Of a DNA stretch of 32,734 nucleotides, positions 15,989-27,635 are shown in pieces. Below the pieces are notes generated by a model, which made no database searches, was not told the DNA's origin, and was given only the letters and a program-made list of their open reading frames with translations. Made by a program: the position numbers and the translations under genes. The number at the start of each line of letters is the position of its first letter. Position 1 is the stretch's first letter. Source of the DNA: Mycobacterium sp. UM_CSW. GTDB lineage: Bacteria; Actinomycetota; Actinomycetes; Mycobacteriales; Mycobacteriaceae. Where the stretch lies: NCBI RefSeq assembly GCF_000455205.1, contig NZ_AUWQ01000044.1, forward strand, positions 1-32,734, in the 5' to 3' direction.

Positions 15989-17536
15989 TCAGCCGTTTTC
16001 GGCTATGTCCTCCAGCACCGCGAACATGGTGCGCGTCGGCACGCCGGTGCCGCCCTTGGGCGTGTAGCCCCACGGGCTACCGGTGTTGTAGGCCGGCCCG
16101 GCGACGTCGATGTGCGCCCAGCCCACGCCGTCGGCGACAAATTCGCGCAAGAACACCCCGGCCACCAGCATGCCGGCGAAGCGCTGGCCGCTGATGTTGG
16201 ACAGATCGGCCACGGTGGACTTCAGGTCGTCCTTGAGCTCGTCGGGCAGCGGCATCGGCCAGCCGTTCTCGCCCACCCGCTGCGAGATCGCCGCCACCCG
16301 GTCGCGGAACTCGTCGCTGCCCATCACCCCGGGGATCCGGGCGCCCAGCGCCACCGTCTGCGCGCCGGTCAGCGTGGACGTCTCGATGAGGTAGTCCGGG
16401 TTGTCCTCGCACGCCCGCACGATCGCGTCGGCCAGGATGAGCCGGCCCTCGGCGTCGGTGTTCTGCACCTCGACCGTGATCCCGCCGTACTGCGTCAGCA
16501 CGTCGCCCGGCCGCTGCGCGGTGGCCGACGGCATGTTCTCGGCCATCGGCACCGTGGCGATCACGTCGATGGGCAGCTGCTGCTGCGCGGCCAGCACGAC
16601 CGTCGCGATGACGGCGGCCGCGCCGCCCATGTCCGAGGTCATGTAGTGCATCGACGCCGCCGGCTTGATCGAGATGCCGCCGGTGTCGAACGTGATGCCC
16701 TTGCCGACGAGCGCGACCCGCTTCGCCTGTTTTGATTTCTTGGCCAGCTTGGAGCCGCGATGGATGAGCCGCACCAGCCGCGGCGGCCGCGACGAGCCCT
16801 GCCCGACGCCGATCACCCCGCCGTAGCCGCCCTTCTGCAGCGCCTTGTCGTCGAGCACCTCCACCTCGAGGCCGACTGACTCGCCCAAACCCTTTGCGCG
16901 CTTGGCGAATTCGGCGGGAAACAGGTGACTGGGCGGGGTGTTGACCAGGTCCCGGGCCGTGGCGACCGCGGTCGCGACGGCCGCGCCGTGCGCCGCCTCC
17001 TTCTTGGCGTCCTTGCCCGTCGCGAGGACCGTGATCTTGCGCAGCCCCTTGTCCTTGGGGGCCGTCTTCTCGCTGCGGAACTCGGTGAACCGGTAGCTGC
17101 CCAAGACCAGCCCCTCCACGGCTGCGGAGCAGACGTCCTCACCCGGCAGCTCGCCGAGCGTGGTGATCACCGCCTCGGCGGTGCCCAGCGACCGCGCCGC
17201 CGCGCCGGCGGCGCGCCGGATCGTGTCGGCCGGCCACTCGTCGCGAGGCTTGCCCAGGCCGATCGTCAACACGCTGGACACCGGCAGCGACGGCACCACC
17301 AGCCGGTGCACCTGCTCACTGCCGCCGGTGGCCTCCAGCGCCCGCAGGCTGTCCTGGATCTCGGCCACGGCCTCGTCGGACAGGAACGGCTCGGCGGCGG
17401 CGACGACCGCGCCCGGCCTGTCCTCGTCGCCGGTCGAGACGACCGGCACCAGCAATACCGCGGAACCCGCACTGCGTTTGGGCAAGGATGTGGCGACGTT
17501 GACGGAGGGGGCCTGGTAGCCCGGTTCGGTGGTCAC
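15989..17536 (-). CDS. pepB: Leucyl aminopeptidase PepB (M17 family)
   Basis: A cytosolic di-zinc exopeptidase that removes N-terminal residues from peptides. 515 residues: an N-terminal macro-like domain and a C-terminal catalytic domain with [16 protein letters not shown] (near 275-285; metal-binding Lys and Asp) and the M17 signature [13 protein letters not shown] (near 357-370). The GTG at 17536 has TAGGGT 8 nt upstream and no ribosome site, suggesting a leaderless transcript. That TAGGGT includes the stop codon of the adenylyl cyclase gene immediately upstream. The pepB-cyclase neighbourhood is the same as M. tuberculosis Rv2213-Rv2212 in relative position, though there the two genes are placed between ephD and gcvT as here. 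Confidence 0.95.
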   Translation of the reverse strand: MTTEPGYQAPSVNVATSLPKRSAGSAVLLVPVVSTGDEDRPGAVVAAAEPFLSDEAVAEIQDSLRALEATGGSEQVHRLVVPSLPVSSVLTIGLGKPRDEWPADTIRRAAGAAARSLGTAEAVITTLGELPGEDVCSAAVEGLVLGSYRFTEFRSEKTAPKDKGLRKITVLATGKDAKKEAAHGAAVATAVATARDLVNTPPSHLFPAEFAKRAKGLGESVGLEVEVLDDKALQKGGYGGVIGVGQGSSRPPRLVRLIHRGSKLAKKSKQAKRVALVGKGITFDTGGISIKPAASMHYMTSDMGGAAAVIATVVLAAQQQLPIDVIATVPMAENMPSATAQRPGDVLTQYGGITVEVQNTDAEGRLILADAIVRACEDNPDYLIETSTLTGAQTVALGARIPGVMGSDEFRDRVAAISQRVGENGWPMPLPDELKDDLKSTVADLSNISGQRFAGMLVAGVFLREFVADGVGWAHIDVAGPAYNTGSPWGYTPKGGTGVPTRTMFAVLEDIAENG

Positions 17537-17544
17537 GGCAAACC

Positions 17545-17550
17545 ACCCTA
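17545..17550 (-). promoter_or_regulatory. Candidate -10 element (TAGGGT) for leaderless pepB, overlapping the cyclase stop codon
   Basis: The minus strand TAGGGT ends 8 nt before the pepB GTG. Its TAG is the stop codon of the upstream cyclase gene (17548-17550). This is the second such overlap in the window after 2603-2608. Confidence 0.4.
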
Positions 17551-18672
17551 ATCACAAGCGCTGGGGTTTTCCCCGTCAGCGTGTCCGCCATGCAGGTCGA
17601 AGGCCGTCACCGGGTCGTCAAAGCCCTTCAGCAGCAACGGGCCGTGGGGGACCGCGGGCCAGTCGGGCAGCTTCTCGTGCAGCTCGGCCGCGGCCAGGAT
17701 CTGCCCCGGCGCCGCGGCCGCGACAAGCCTGGCGGCCAGGTTGACCGGGAGGCCGAAGTAGTCGCCGTTGATCGCCAGCACGGCGCCGTACGCTAGGCCC
17801 GCGCGCACCTGCAGATCGGCTTCCCGGGCCCGCGGGTGGTCGACCAGGTCCAGCGCCGCCCTGACCAGCCCCTCGGGCGACGAGCACACCCACATGACCG
17901 CGTCGCCGATGAACTTGACCACCCGCCCGCCGTCGGCGTGCACCACGTCGGCGACCGTGGCGCCGAACTCGGTGAGCAGGTCCGACAGCTGCGCGGGCGT
18001 CAGCGCCTGCGTCAGCGCGGTGAAACTGGACAGGTCGGCAAACCCGACGCCGCACACGACGCTCGCCGACGTGTCGAGAAGGACGCGCTCGAAGTAGGTC
18101 CGGGCGCTGGTCAGGTGATGTCGGTGAACCACGTCGATCAGCGCCCCGATGCGGGGGATGAACTCGGCGACCGAGCGGTACGCCTGCGCCGTGGCGAGCT
18201 CGTCGTGGGTGTAGTTCATCTGGATGTCGGGGGTCCCGGCGCGGATCATCGTTCCCTCGGCCTCCGCCAGGCGGGCCATCGCGGCGCCCAGGACCCGCAG
18301 CAGGCCGAACGCGCCGTCCTCGCCGACCACCGCCTTGAGCGCGAGCCAGGTCGACAGGGCGTCGACGTCGGCCTGGCTCAGCACGGGAACATCGGGGCCG
18401 GCGACCGTCAGCCCGAGCAAAGCCCAGGCGTGCGCCACGTCGTCGGCCGAGATGCCGAGCTCGTCGGCCGCGGTTTGCAGCGTATAAATCGGGCGTCCCG
18501 ACCACGCCAGGACGTCGCCGGCAAGCCCGAACAACCGCCCGCGGCGCTCGGCCTCGACCATCTCGTCGGCGGTGAAGCCCAGGTCGCCCAGGTACTTGAT
18601 CAGGTCCGCCCGCTCCCGCGGGTTGGCGATTCCCGCGGCCTCAAGCTCGGAAAAGTCGAGCGGATCGGACAC
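17548..18672 (-). CDS. Class III adenylyl cyclase (Rv2212-like)
   Basis: Makes cAMP from ATP. 374 residues. The N-terminal half (about 1-200) is the helical regulatory domain shared with M. tuberculosis Rv1264 and Rv2212, including [19 protein letters not shown]. The C-terminal cyclase domain shows [19 protein letters not shown] (first metal-binding Asp), [16 protein letters not shown] (second metal Asp) and [16 protein letters not shown] (transition-state Asn/Arg region). The M. tuberculosis homologue responds to fatty acids in vitro, as I recall. The GTG at 18672 gives [20 protein letters not shown], matching the family start. It is divergent from gcvT. Confidence 0.94.
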   Translation of the reverse strand: MSDPLDFSELEAAGIANPRERADLIKYLGDLGFTADEMVEAERRGRLFGLAGDVLAWSGRPIYTLQTAADELGISADDVAHAWALLGLTVAGPDVPVLSQADVDALSTWLALKAVVGEDGAFGLLRVLGAAMARLAEAEGTMIRAGTPDIQMNYTHDELATAQAYRSVAEFIPRIGALIDVVHRHHLTSARTYFERVLLDTSASVVCGVGFADLSSFTALTQALTPAQLSDLLTEFGATVADVVHADGGRVVKFIGDAVMWVCSSPEGLVRAALDLVDHPRAREADLQVRAGLAYGAVLAINGDYFGLPVNLAARLVAAAAPGQILAAAELHEKLPDWPAVPHGPLLLKGFDDPVTAFDLHGGHADGENPSACD

Positions 18673-18702
18673 CTGCCCAAGTGTGCCAGTACTCGAGCGC
18701 AT

Positions 18703-18708
18703 TAGGGT
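18703..18708 (+). promoter_or_regulatory. Candidate -10 element (TAGGGT) upstream of gcvT
   Basis: TAGGGT ends 8 nt before a GTG at 18717 that opens an 11-codon ORF. A transcript from here would give gcvT a leader of about 50 nt. Confidence 0.35.
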
Positions 18709-18716
18709 GGGACGCC

Positions 18717-18752
18717 GTGAGCCGCCGGCGACGATGCAGAGCGAAGCGATGA
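18717..18752 (+). CDS. Possible 11-aa Arg-rich leader ORF upstream of gcvT
   Basis: GTG at 18717 reads [11 protein letters not shown] and stops at 18750-18752, inside the repeat-derived ribosome site of gcvT. It has a TAGGGT -10-like hexamer 8 nt upstream, so leaderless translation is possible. Its short length makes it a weak call. Translating it would bring ribosomes to the gcvT start. Confidence 0.22.
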   Translation: MSRRRRCRAKR

Positions 18753-18770
18753 GGAGGAGTGGCGCATGAC
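18724..18770 (+). repeat. MIRU-like interspersed repeat fragment carrying the gcvT ribosome site and start
   Basis: The core GATGCAGAGCGAAGCGATGA followed by ggaggagtggcgcatgac closely resembles, from memory, the end of the mycobacterial interspersed repetitive unit (MIRU). Such units often overlap start codons. Here it contributes the AGGAGGAG ribosome site (18752-18759) and the ATG of gcvT. A single partial copy, not a tandem array. Confidence 0.6.
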
Positions 18771-19869
18771 CGATGCGCCGGAATTGCAAAAGGGACCGCT
18801 TCACGAGCGCCATCGCGAACTGGGTGCAAGCTTCGCGGAGTTCGGCGGCTGGCTGATGCCGGTGTCCTATGCCGGCACCGTCAGCGAACACAACGCCACC
18901 CGCAACGCGGTCGGCCTGTTCGACGTCAGCCACCTGGGCAAGGCGTTGGTCCGCGGTCCGGGTGCCGCCGCGTTCGTCAACTCCGCGCTCACCAACGATC
19001 TGGGCCGCATCGGGCCGGGCAAAGCGCAATACACCTTGTGCTGCACCGAATCCGGTGGCGTGATCGACGACCTGATCGCGTACTACGTCGACGACGACGA
19101 AATCTTTCTGGTGCCCAACGCCGCGAACACCGCCGCGGTGGTCGACGCGCTGCGCGCCGCCGCCCCGGAGGGCCTGACCATCACCAACGAGCATCGCTCC
19201 TACGCGGTGCTGGCCGTGCAGGGCCCGCGATCGGCGGACGTCCTCGGCGAGCTGGGCCTGCCGACCGACATGGATTACATGGGCTACGCCGACGCCTCGT
19301 ACTCGGGGGTGCCGGTGCGCGTCTGCCGCACCGGATACACCGGGGAGCACGGCTACGAGCTGCTGCCGCCGTGGGACTCCGCCGGCGTGGTGTTCGACGG
19401 GCTGATCGCGGCGGTGTGCGCCGCCGGGGGAGAGCCCGCCGGCCTGGGCGCCCGCGACACGCTGCGCACCGAGATGGGCTATCCGCTGCACGGGCACGAA
19501 CTTTCGCTCGACATCTCGCCGCTGCAGGCCCGGTGCGGCTGGGCGATCGGCTGGAAGAAGGATGCGTTCTTCGGCCGTGCGGCGCTGCTGGCCGAAAAAG
19601 AAGCGGGACCGCGGCGGCTGCTGCGCGGGCTGCGGATGGTCGGGCGTGGCGTGCTGCGTCCCGGGCTCACCGTCCTGGCGGGGGAGCGGCCGGTCGGGGT
19701 CACGACGTCCGGGACGTTTTCTCCGACACTGCAAGTCGGCATCGCGCTGGCGTTGATCGACACCGACGCCGGGATCGACGACGGTCAGCAGGTCACCGTC
19801 GACATCCGCGGCCGCGCCGCCGAATGCGAGGTCGTGCGGCCGCCGTTCGTCGCCGTGAAAACGCGTTAG
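18766..19869 (+). CDS. gcvT: Glycine cleavage system T protein (aminomethyltransferase)
   Basis: Transfers the aminomethyl carbon from the lipoylated H protein to tetrahydrofolate, releasing ammonia. The 367 residues are normal for the family. Signatures are [22 protein letters not shown] at the start (the family's conserved N-terminal segment), [14 protein letters not shown], the folate-site region [13 protein letters not shown], and [20 protein letters not shown]. The ATG follows a very strong GAGGAGGAG (18751-18759) that is part of a MIRU-like sequence. gcvT stands apart from gcvP and gcvH, as in M. tuberculosis. Its lipoate dependence fits the nearby lipA-lipB genes only loosely. Confidence 0.96.
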   Translation: MTDAPELQKGPLHERHRELGASFAEFGGWLMPVSYAGTVSEHNATRNAVGLFDVSHLGKALVRGPGAAAFVNSALTNDLGRIGPGKAQYTLCCTESGGVIDDLIAYYVDDDEIFLVPNAANTAAVVDALRAAAPEGLTITNEHRSYAVLAVQGPRSADVLGELGLPTDMDYMGYADASYSGVPVRVCRTGYTGEHGYELLPPWDSAGVVFDGLIAAVCAAGGEPAGLGARDTLRTEMGYPLHGHELSLDISPLQARCGWAIGWKKDAFFGRAALLAEKEAGPRRLLRGLRMVGRGVLRPGLTVLAGERPVGVTTSGTFSPTLQVGIALALIDTDAGIDDGQQVTVDIRGRAAECEVVRPPFVAVKTR

Positions 19870-19907
19870 CGCACGTTCGATGGCAAAAACCCGGTGGCGC
19901 GCGGATA

Positions 19908-19913
19908 TAGAAT
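19908..19913 (+). promoter_or_regulatory. Candidate -10 element (TAGAAT) for leaderless ilvE
   Basis: TAGAAT, near the -10 consensus, ends 7 nt before the ilvE ATG. The intervening cggcccc has no ribosome site, so transcription probably starts at the A of the ATG. Confidence 0.55.
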
Positions 19914-19920
19914 CGGCCCC

Positions 19921-21027
19921 ATGACCAGCGACTCGCCCGAGTTCACGGTTCTACGCGCGTCCAATCCGGCGACCGACGCCGAACGTGAAGCAATCCTGGC
20001 CGACCCGGGTTTCGGCAAGTACTTCACCGACCACATGGTGTCGATCGACTACGCCGAGGACCGCGGCTGGCACAACCCGCGCGTAATCCCGTACGGCCCG
20101 ATCGAACTGGACCCGTCGGCGATCGTGCTGCACTACGCGCAGGAAGTCTTCGAGGGCCTCAAGGCCTACCGCTGGGCCGACGGCTCGATCGTGTCGTTTC
20201 GCGCCGAGGCCAACGCCGCCAGGCTGCGGTCGTCCGCCCGGCGGCTGGCCATTCCGGAGCTGCCCGTAAACCTGTTCATCGAATCCCTTTGCCAGCTCGT
20301 CGCCGTCGACAAGGCCTGGGTGCCGCGGGCCGGCGGCGAAGAGGCGCTGTACCTGCGGCCGTTCATCTTCGCCACCGAGCCGGGGCTGGGCGTGCGGCCG
20401 TCCAAGCTGTACCGCTACCTGCTGATCGCGTCGCCGGCCGGCGCCTACTTCAAGGGCGGCATCAGCCCCGTGACCGTGTGGCTGTCGACGGAATACGTGC
20501 GGGCCAGCCCGGGCGGCACCGGTGCCGCAAAGTTCGGCGGCAACTACGCCGCCTCGCTGCTGGCTCAGGCCGAGGCCGCCGAAAACGGTTGCGACCAGGT
20601 GGTGTGGCTGGACGGCGTCGAACGCCGCTTCATCGAAGAGATGGGCGGGATGAACCTCTTCTTCGTGTTCGGCAGCGGCGGATCGGCACGGCTGGTCACC
20701 CCGGAGCTGTCCGGGTCACTGTTGCCCGGCATCACGCGGGATTCATTGCTGCAGTTGGCAATTGACGCCGGGTTTGCCGTCGAGGAACGCAAGATCGACA
20801 TCGACGAGTGGCAGAAGAAGGCCGCCGCCGGCGAGATCACCGAGGTGTTCGCGTGCGGCACCGCCGCCGTCATCACCCCGGTGTCGCGGGTGAAGTACGG
20901 CGACAGCGAGTTCACCATCGCCGACGGCCAACCCGGTGAGGTGACGATGGCGCTGCGCGACACGCTGACCGGGATCCAGCGCGGCACCTTCGCCGACACC
21001 CACGGCTGGATGGCCCGGCTCGCCTAG
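19921..21027 (+). CDS. ilvE: Branched-chain amino acid aminotransferase IlvE
   Basis: A fold-type IV PLP enzyme that makes valine, leucine and isoleucine from their 2-oxo acids. The 368 residues are the same length as M. tuberculosis IlvE. Motifs are [20 protein letters not shown] (substrate-site loop), the PLP lysine K204 in [16 protein letters not shown], and [12 protein letters not shown] (PLP phosphate region). The ATG is placed where the homologue begins, and TAGAAT 7 nt upstream with no ribosome site argues for a leaderless mRNA. From memory, M. tuberculosis has a membrane protein gene (Rv2209) between ilvE and cobS; here only 71 bp with paired hairpins remains. Confidence 0.97.
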   Translation: MTSDSPEFTVLRASNPATDAEREAILADPGFGKYFTDHMVSIDYAEDRGWHNPRVIPYGPIELDPSAIVLHYAQEVFEGLKAYRWADGSIVSFRAEANAARLRSSARRLAIPELPVNLFIESLCQLVAVDKAWVPRAGGEEALYLRPFIFATEPGLGVRPSKLYRYLLIASPAGAYFKGGISPVTVWLSTEYVRASPGGTGAAKFGGNYAASLLAQAEAAENGCDQVVWLDGVERRFIEEMGGMNLFFVFGSGGSARLVTPELSGSLLPGITRDSLLQLAIDAGFAVEERKIDIDEWQKKAAAGEITEVFACGTAAVITPVSRVKYGDSEFTIADGQPGEVTMALRDTLTGIQRGTFADTHGWMARLA

Positions 21028-21042
21028 CCCTCTCACCCGAAC

Positions 21043-21088
21043 GCCCGGCTGGCCGGGCAGTCGGGCGCGAGAGCCCGGCTGGCCGGGC
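21043..21088. terminator. Two identical hairpins between convergent ilvE and cobS
   Basis: gcccggctggccgggc occurs at 21043-21058 and again at 21073-21088. Each is a perfect 7-bp stem with a 2-nt centre, and the copies are 14 bp apart. Such a short loop favours pairing between the two copies or DNA-level recognition as much as single hairpins. They lie between the two stop codons. Confidence 0.65.
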
Positions 21089-21098
21089 GCCCGGCGCC

Positions 21099-21836
21099 TC
21101 AGAAGCGCGCCAAACCCGCCAGCGCCACGGCGCTCACCGTGGTGGTGAGCTCGATCGCGGCGCCCAGCACGTCGCCGGTGATCCCGCCGAACCGGCGCAC
21201 GCAGTGCGCCACCAGCGCCGCCCCGCAGGCCAGCGCCAGCAGCACCGCCACCGGACCCTGCCACGGCCGCGAACCCGCCAGCACCGAGACCGCCAGCAGC
21301 GCCGCGACCCAGGCCGCCACCACCGGCGCCGGCTGGCTGCCCGCCACCCGGGCGCCGAGCGCGCTGCCCTCGGCCGCCGGCACCGACCGGCGGCAGGCCA
21401 GCACTGCCGCGACGCGGCCGGAAAACACCGCCAGCACAATGGCCGACGGCTTCAGCGTCGAGAAGGCCAACCCCTGCAACAGGATCACCAGCACGACGGC
21501 CGCCACCCCGAACGGACCCGTCGACCCGTCGCGCATCACCGCCAGCGCGCGCTGCGGTGGGCCGTAACAACCCAGCCCGTCGGCCGTGTCGGCGACGCCG
21601 TCGATTTGCAGTCCCCGGGTCGCCAGCAGCAGCGCCGCCACGGCCAGCAGTCCGGCCAACGGGCTGGACGGGCCGAAAACCGCGGCGCCGCACCACGTGA
21701 CGCCAGCGGCCAACGCCCCCAGCGCGGCGCCGACCACTGGTAGCGCGGTCATGGCGCCGCGGCCCATCGGCGCGTTGCGCGAACCGGGGACGGGCAGCAC
21801 CGTGCCGAACGCGAAAGCCGTTGCCAGGGAACGCAT
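21099..21836 (-). CDS. cobS: Adenosylcobinamide-GDP ribazoletransferase CobS
   Basis: An integral membrane enzyme that joins adenosylcobinamide-GDP to alpha-ribazole, the last assembly step of cobamides. 245 residues with several hydrophobic helices. Signatures are [13 protein letters not shown] at the start, [19 protein letters not shown] (the acidic metal-binding DxxADxxDG motif) and [17 protein letters not shown]. The ATG overlaps the last base of the cobT stop (TGATG), so it is translationally coupled. It is the last gene of the operon from the DUF3043 gene through cobU and cobT. Confidence 0.95.
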   Translation of the reverse strand: MRSLATAFAFGTVLPVPGSRNAPMGRGAMTALPVVGAALGALAAGVTWCGAAVFGPSSPLAGLLAVAALLLATRGLQIDGVADTADGLGCYGPPQRALAVMRDGSTGPFGVAAVVLVILLQGLAFSTLKPSAIVLAVFSGRVAAVLACRRSVPAAEGSALGARVAGSQPAPVVAAWVAALLAVSVLAGSRPWQGPVAVLLALACGAALVAHCVRRFGGITGDVLGAAIELTTTVSAVALAGLARF

Positions 21837-22891
21837 CACTGAGCCAGTGGGCCCGACGGGCCGGCCACCCCGGCCTGCGCGAACGTCGCCATCGACGACA
21901 GCGCGGCCACCGCCGCGCGCAGCACCGGCAGGGCCACCGCGGCGCCGGTTCCCTCGCCCAGCCGCATCCGCAGGTCCAGGATCGGCTCCAATTCCAGCGC
22001 GGTCAGCGCCAACTGGTGGCCCGGCTCGGTGGACCGATGACCGGCCTGCCACCAGTGCCGGGCCCCGGGCGCCAGACGCTCGGCGACCAGCGCGGCCGCG
22101 GTCACGGCCATGCCGTCGAGCAGCAGCGGGGTGCGCCGTACGGCGGCCTGCGCGCAAAACCCGGCCATCGCGGCCAAATCCGCGCCGCCGCAGCAGCGCA
22201 GCAGCCCGACCGGGTCGGGCAGCACGCGACGCGCCCGGAACAGGGCGTCGCGCACCGCGGCGGTCTTGCGCGCCCATCCCGCGTCGTCGATCCCGGTCCC
22301 GAAGCCGACCGCGACCACCGGCTCGGCGTTCGTCAGCGCAGCCACCAAAACCGCCGCCGCTGTGGTGTTTCCGATCCCCATGTCGCCGGCGACGAGCAGG
22401 TCGGCGCCGGCGTCGACCTCCTCGTCGGCGATGGCCCGGCCCGCGTCGATCGCGGCAAGGGTCTCGGTGTCGGACAGCGCGTCCTGCGTGGTGATGTCGC
22501 CGCTGCCACGGCGCACCTTGTGCGCGCCGATGCGATCCGAGGCCGCCTCGGCGTCGACCGCCAGGTCCGCCAGCCGAACCGTCGCGCCGGCGATTCCGGC
22601 CAGCGCGTTGATCGCCGCGCCGCCGGCGTCGATGTTGGCCACCATCTGGGCGGTCACCTCAGGCGGGTACGCCGACACCCCCGAGTGCGCGACGCCGTGA
22701 TCACCCGCGAAGACGATCACGCGGGCGCGCTCGAATTGCCTTGGCGGACAATTCCCCTGGCACGAGGCGACCCAGACCGACAGGTCCTCGAGGCGGCCCA
22801 GCGCGCCGCGCGGCTTGGTCAGCGTGTCCTGCCGGGCGCGGGCCGCGGCGGCGGCGTCGGCGTCGGGCGGCGATACCGGGGCGAATTCCAT
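21836..22891 (-). CDS. cobT: Nicotinate-nucleotide-dimethylbenzimidazole phosphoribosyltransferase CobT
   Basis: Activates the lower-ligand base by forming alpha-ribazole phosphate for CobS. 351 residues, typical of the family. Motifs are [51 protein letters not shown], and near the end [18 protein letters not shown] with the catalytic glutamate. The ATG overlaps the cobU stop by one base and the TGA overlaps the cobS start in the same way, so all three enzymes should be made in step. Confidence 0.96.
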   Translation of the reverse strand: MEFAPVSPPDADAAAAARARQDTLTKPRGALGRLEDLSVWVASCQGNCPPRQFERARVIVFAGDHGVAHSGVSAYPPEVTAQMVANIDAGGAAINALAGIAGATVRLADLAVDAEAASDRIGAHKVRRGSGDITTQDALSDTETLAAIDAGRAIADEEVDAGADLLVAGDMGIGNTTAAAVLVAALTNAEPVVAVGFGTGIDDAGWARKTAAVRDALFRARRVLPDPVGLLRCCGGADLAAMAGFCAQAAVRRTPLLLDGMAVTAAALVAERLAPGARHWWQAGHRSTEPGHQLALTALELEPILDLRMRLGEGTGAAVALPVLRAAVAALSSMATFAQAGVAGPSGPLAQ

Positions 22892-23427
22892 CAGGTTCCC
22901 GACGGCTTGATCTGCACCGCCTGCCCGGCCACCACCAGCACCACGCGGTCGCACAGCTCGGCGATGCGCTGGTTCAGGCTGCCCAATTCGTCGGCGAACC
23001 GGCGCCCGGCCGCGGTCGCCGGCACCACCGTCAGCCCGACCTCCGGGCTGACTAGCACCAGCGTCGAGCCGAATTCGCCCGCCGCGGAAATCAGTTCGTC
23101 GACGGGACCGGCCACCGACCCGCCATCCCACGCATTGTTGCGGTCCAGCGTTCCGGTGAGCCAGCCGCCGAGGTCGTCGACGAGCGTCGGGCTGCCGGGC
23201 GACTGGCGCAATTGCCCTGTGACGTCGTCGGTTTCGACCGTCGACCAATGCGCGGGCCGGCGGTCACGGTGGCGGGCGACGCGGTCCGCCCAGTCGGCGT
23301 CGGCCTGGCCCGTCACGCGCGGGGCCAGGTAACGGACTGGCTGCCCGGGCGGTAGCGACGTGGCGATGGCCTCCTCGGCCCAGCGGGACTTGCCCGACCT
23401 GATCCCGCCGAGCACCAGGGTGCGCAC
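22891..23427 (-). CDS. cobU: Adenosylcobinamide kinase / guanylyltransferase CobU
   Basis: Phosphorylates adenosylcobinamide and then attaches GMP, making the substrate of CobS. 178 residues. The P-loop [14 protein letters not shown] lies at residues 6-19; [11 protein letters not shown] carries the histidine (H53) that by homology takes [13 protein letters not shown] and [12 protein letters not shown] are further family motifs. The GTG start is 27 bp after the DUF3043 gene and the stop overlaps the cobT ATG. From memory, M. tuberculosis keeps its cobU elsewhere (Rv0254c), so finding it joined to cobT-cobS is a notable difference. Confidence 0.95.
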   Translation of the reverse strand: MRTLVLGGIRSGKSRWAEEAIATSLPPGQPVRYLAPRVTGQADADWADRVARHRDRRPAHWSTVETDDVTGQLRQSPGSPTLVDDLGGWLTGTLDRNNAWDGGSVAGPVDELISAAGEFGSTLVLVSPEVGLTVVPATAAGRRFADELGSLNQRIAELCDRVVLVVAGQAVQIKPSGT

Positions 23428-23454
23428 CGCGGTCAGGCGGCTTTCGGGCGCCGG

Positions 23455-24123
23455 TCAGCCGACACTGCTGCCGCGCTCGACTTGGGGCCGGGGCGTGCGC
23501 ATGCGGCGCAGCTGCGAAGCCCGGCCGGCGGCGTAAATGCCCAGCTTCCAACGGCTTTCGGTGTTGTCCGGGAACTTCGCGTCGACCAGCCTGCTGACCT
23601 TGCGGCCCAGCAGCACCCCGTCGACGCCCATCACGACCATCAGCACCAGCATCGCCGGGGACGCGTATAGCTGCACCTGCGGGACACCGAACGAGGCGAA
23701 CAGCAAGACCAGCGTCGCCGGCATGAACAGGCCGAGCGCGTTGCGCCGGGAGTCCACCACGTCGCGCACGTAGCGCTTGATGGGTCCCTGATCGCGGGGC
23801 AACAGGTAGGCCTCTTCGCCGGCCATCATGCGCTCGCGGCGATCCGTCATCCGCGCGCGGCTGGCCGTTCTCTCGGCTCGGCGCTCCTCGCGGCTGAGTT
23901 TGGGGCCGGCCAGCGTCTTGCGGCGAGCCCGCGCCTCGGATGCGGTCATGGGCGCCGGTGCGACCGGGCCCTTCCTCGCGTTGCGCCGCGCCTCGCTGCG
24001 CTTAGGCGTGGGCCGGCCCTTGGGGCCGGTCCGGCGCGGCACGGCGTCCCCGGAGGGGTCCGCCTCGACGACGGCGACTTCGAGGTCGCCATTCTGGCCC
24101 TTTTTTCGGCCCATTAGCTTCAC
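23455..24123 (-). CDS. DUF3043 membrane protein (Rv2206-like)
   Basis: 222 residues. A long basic N-terminal half ([36 protein letters not shown]) is followed by the conserved [20 protein letters not shown] and two membrane helices ([20 protein letters not shown] and [19 protein letters not shown]), then a basic tail. This is the actinobacterial DUF3043 family, of unknown role. The GTG at 24123 gives [10 protein letters not shown], matching the M. tuberculosis start as I recall it. TAACCT ends exactly 7 nt before it with no ribosome site, so a leaderless start is likely. It is the first gene of the run into cobU-cobT-cobS. Confidence 0.9.
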   Translation of the reverse strand: MKLMGRKKGQNGDLEVAVVEADPSGDAVPRRTGPKGRPTPKRSEARRNARKGPVAPAPMTASEARARRKTLAGPKLSREERRAERTASRARMTDRRERMMAGEEAYLLPRDQGPIKRYVRDVVDSRRNALGLFMPATLVLLFASFGVPQVQLYASPAMLVLMVVMGVDGVLLGRKVSRLVDAKFPDNTESRWKLGIYAAGRASQLRRMRTPRPQVERGSSVG

Positions 24124-24130
24124 AATGGCC

Positions 24131-24136
24131 AGGTTA
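24131..24136 (-). promoter_or_regulatory. Candidate -10 element (TAACCT) for the DUF3043-cob operon
   Basis: The minus strand TAACCT is 7 nt before the GTG at 24123. It would give a leaderless transcript covering the DUF3043 gene and probably cobU, cobT and cobS. I saw no cobalamin riboswitch in the upstream 24137-24315 gap. Confidence 0.5.
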
Positions 24137-24315
24137 CTTCGCGGGGGGGCTCGCCCGTAACGCACCTGGAATGCGTTGTTATTGGTCATGCGCCAGCGCA
24201 ACGCGCGACGCTTAGGCTTGACTGTGATGAATGGCTACCTGTGATGGACGACGGTACGATGGCCTCGGATGACGCTGCCGCTGGCCTCGCACCGGGCCGT
24301 CTGCGCCTGCCCGCC

Positions 24316-25392
24316 ATGCAGGTCTTGGTCGCACCGGATTGCTACGGGGACAGCCTGTCCGCGGTGGAGGCCGCCGCCGCGATCGCAACCGGCTGGACCC
24401 GATCGCGTCCGGGCGATCGATTCACCGTCGCGCCCATGTCCGACGGCGGCCCCGGCTTCGTCGAGGTGCTCGGCCGGCGGCTGGGGCAGACGCGGCGCGT
24501 CCGGGTGTCCGGGCCGCTGGACACCACGGTGGAAGCGGCCTGGGTGTTCGACCGCATTTCGCGGACCGCGTACCTCGAGTGCGCGCAGGCCTGCGGCCTG
24601 GCCCTGCTCGGCGGTCCGCCCACCCCGGAAACCGCGGTGGCGGCCGATAGCAGCGGCGTCGGGCAGCTCCTCGACGAGGCCCTGCGGGCCGGGGCGACGC
24701 GGATCGTGGTCGGGTTGGGCGGCAGCGCGTGCACCGACGGCGGCAAGGGGATGATTACCCAGCTCGGCGGCCTGGCCGAGGCCCGCCAGCGGATGACCAA
24801 CGTGGACCTGATCGCCGCATCGGACACCGAATACCCCATGGTGGGCCCGTGGGGGGCGGCCCGGGTGTTCGGGCCGCAGAAGGGCGCGGACACGGCCGCC
24901 GTCGCCGCGCTGGAAGTCCGCCTCGAGGAGTGGGCACTGCAACTGGAGGTGGCGGCCGGGCGGGACGTGAGCTCGGAGCCGGGCGCGGGCGCCGCCGGCG
25001 GCATCGGGGCCGGGCTGATGGCGCTCGGGGGCCGTTGCGAGCTGGGTGCGGCGATCATCGCCGAGCACACCAACCTGGCCGACGACCTCGAGGCCGCGGA
25101 CATGATCGTCACCGGTGAGGGCCGGTTCGACGAGCAGTCCCTGTTCGGAAAGGTGGTCGGCTACCTCGCCGAATCGGCCCGCCCGCTGGGCATACCCGTG
25201 ATCGTGCTGGCCGGCCAGGTCGACCTGGAGAATTCCGCGGTGCGCTCGTCGGGCATCATGTCGGCGCTGTCCATCGCCGATTACGCCGGTTCGGTGCGAT
25301 TGGCGCAGGCCGACGCCGCCAATCAGCTGATGGGTTTGGCCTCCGAGGTCGCGGCGCGACTCGGGAATAGCGGTCCCGCAAGGTACCGTTGA
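24316..25392 (+). CDS. Glycerate kinase (GlxK/GarK family, Rv2205c-like)
   Basis: Phosphorylates D-glycerate with ATP. 358 residues, the length I recall for M. tuberculosis Rv2205c. It opens [20 protein letters not shown], typical of glycerate kinase type 2, and carries [39 protein letters not shown] and [20 protein letters not shown], all family motifs. The ATG at 24316 is chosen from homology. The frame is open back to a GTG at 24241, with weaker codon bias and no ribosome site, so the start is not certain. It is divergent from the DUF3043 gene across 192 bp, in which I found no clear promoter beyond a TTGACT at 24218 with no matching -10. Confidence 0.92.
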   Translation: MQVLVAPDCYGDSLSAVEAAAAIATGWTRSRPGDRFTVAPMSDGGPGFVEVLGRRLGQTRRVRVSGPLDTTVEAAWVFDRISRTAYLECAQACGLALLGGPPTPETAVAADSSGVGQLLDEALRAGATRIVVGLGGSACTDGGKGMITQLGGLAEARQRMTNVDLIAASDTEYPMVGPWGAARVFGPQKGADTAAVAALEVRLEEWALQLEVAAGRDVSSEPGAGAAGGIGAGLMALGGRCELGAAIIAEHTNLADDLEAADMIVTGEGRFDEQSLFGKVVGYLAESARPLGIPVIVLAGQVDLENSAVRSSGIMSALSIADYAGSVRLAQADAANQLMGLASEVAARLGNSGPARYR

Positions 25393-25474
25393 TGCAGTGG
25401 GCTTTTTCCGGAGCGCATCGCCCGGACTTCGAGCCAACCAGGACCATTAGGAAAAGTGCCAACTAGGAGATGCA

Positions 25475-25831
25475 ATGACGGTGCAAAACGAGTCGACCGC
25501 CAAGACCCACGGCGTGATCCTGACCGATGCCGCCGCTGCCAAGGCGAAGTCCCTGCTGGACCAGGAGGGCCGTGACGACCTGGCGCTGCGCATCGCGGTC
25601 CAGCCGGGCGGGTGCGCGGGGCTGCGCTACAACCTGTTCTTCGACGACCGGTCGCTGGACGGCGACCTGACCGCGGACTTCGGCGGCGTGACGCTGACGG
25701 TTGACCGGATGAGCGCGCCCTACGTCGAAGGCGCGTCCATCGACTTCGTCGACACCATCGAAAAGCAGGGCTTCACCATCGACAACCCCAACGCCACCGG
25801 TTCGTGCGCGTGCGGGGACTCCTTCAACTGA
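25475..25831 (+). CDS. ErpA/HesB-type iron-sulfur cluster carrier (Rv2204c-like)
   Basis: An A-type carrier that hands Fe-S clusters to apo-enzymes. 118 residues: VILTDAAAAKAKSLLDQEG at the start, the first cluster cysteine C47 in QPGGCAGLRY, and the C-terminal pair C111 and C113 in TGSCACGDSF, the full three-cysteine set. The ATG has AGGAG (25465-25469) 5 nt upstream. LipA, encoded elsewhere in the window, is the type of client it may serve. A 9-bp hairpin follows the stop. Confidence 0.95.
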   Translation: MTVQNESTAKTHGVILTDAAAAKAKSLLDQEGRDDLALRIAVQPGGCAGLRYNLFFDDRSLDGDLTADFGGVTLTVDRMSAPYVEGASIDFVDTIEKQGFTIDNPNATGSCACGDSFN

Positions 25832-25844
25832 CCTGTTCGGCGGC

Positions 25845-27625
<1,781 letters not shown>

Positions 27626-27635
27626 GCCCCGCTTG

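Noticed and set aside
24137-24315. Cobalamin riboswitch ahead of the cob genes
   Set aside because: No B12-box-like sequence was seen, and the likely leaderless start of the operon leaves no room for one.
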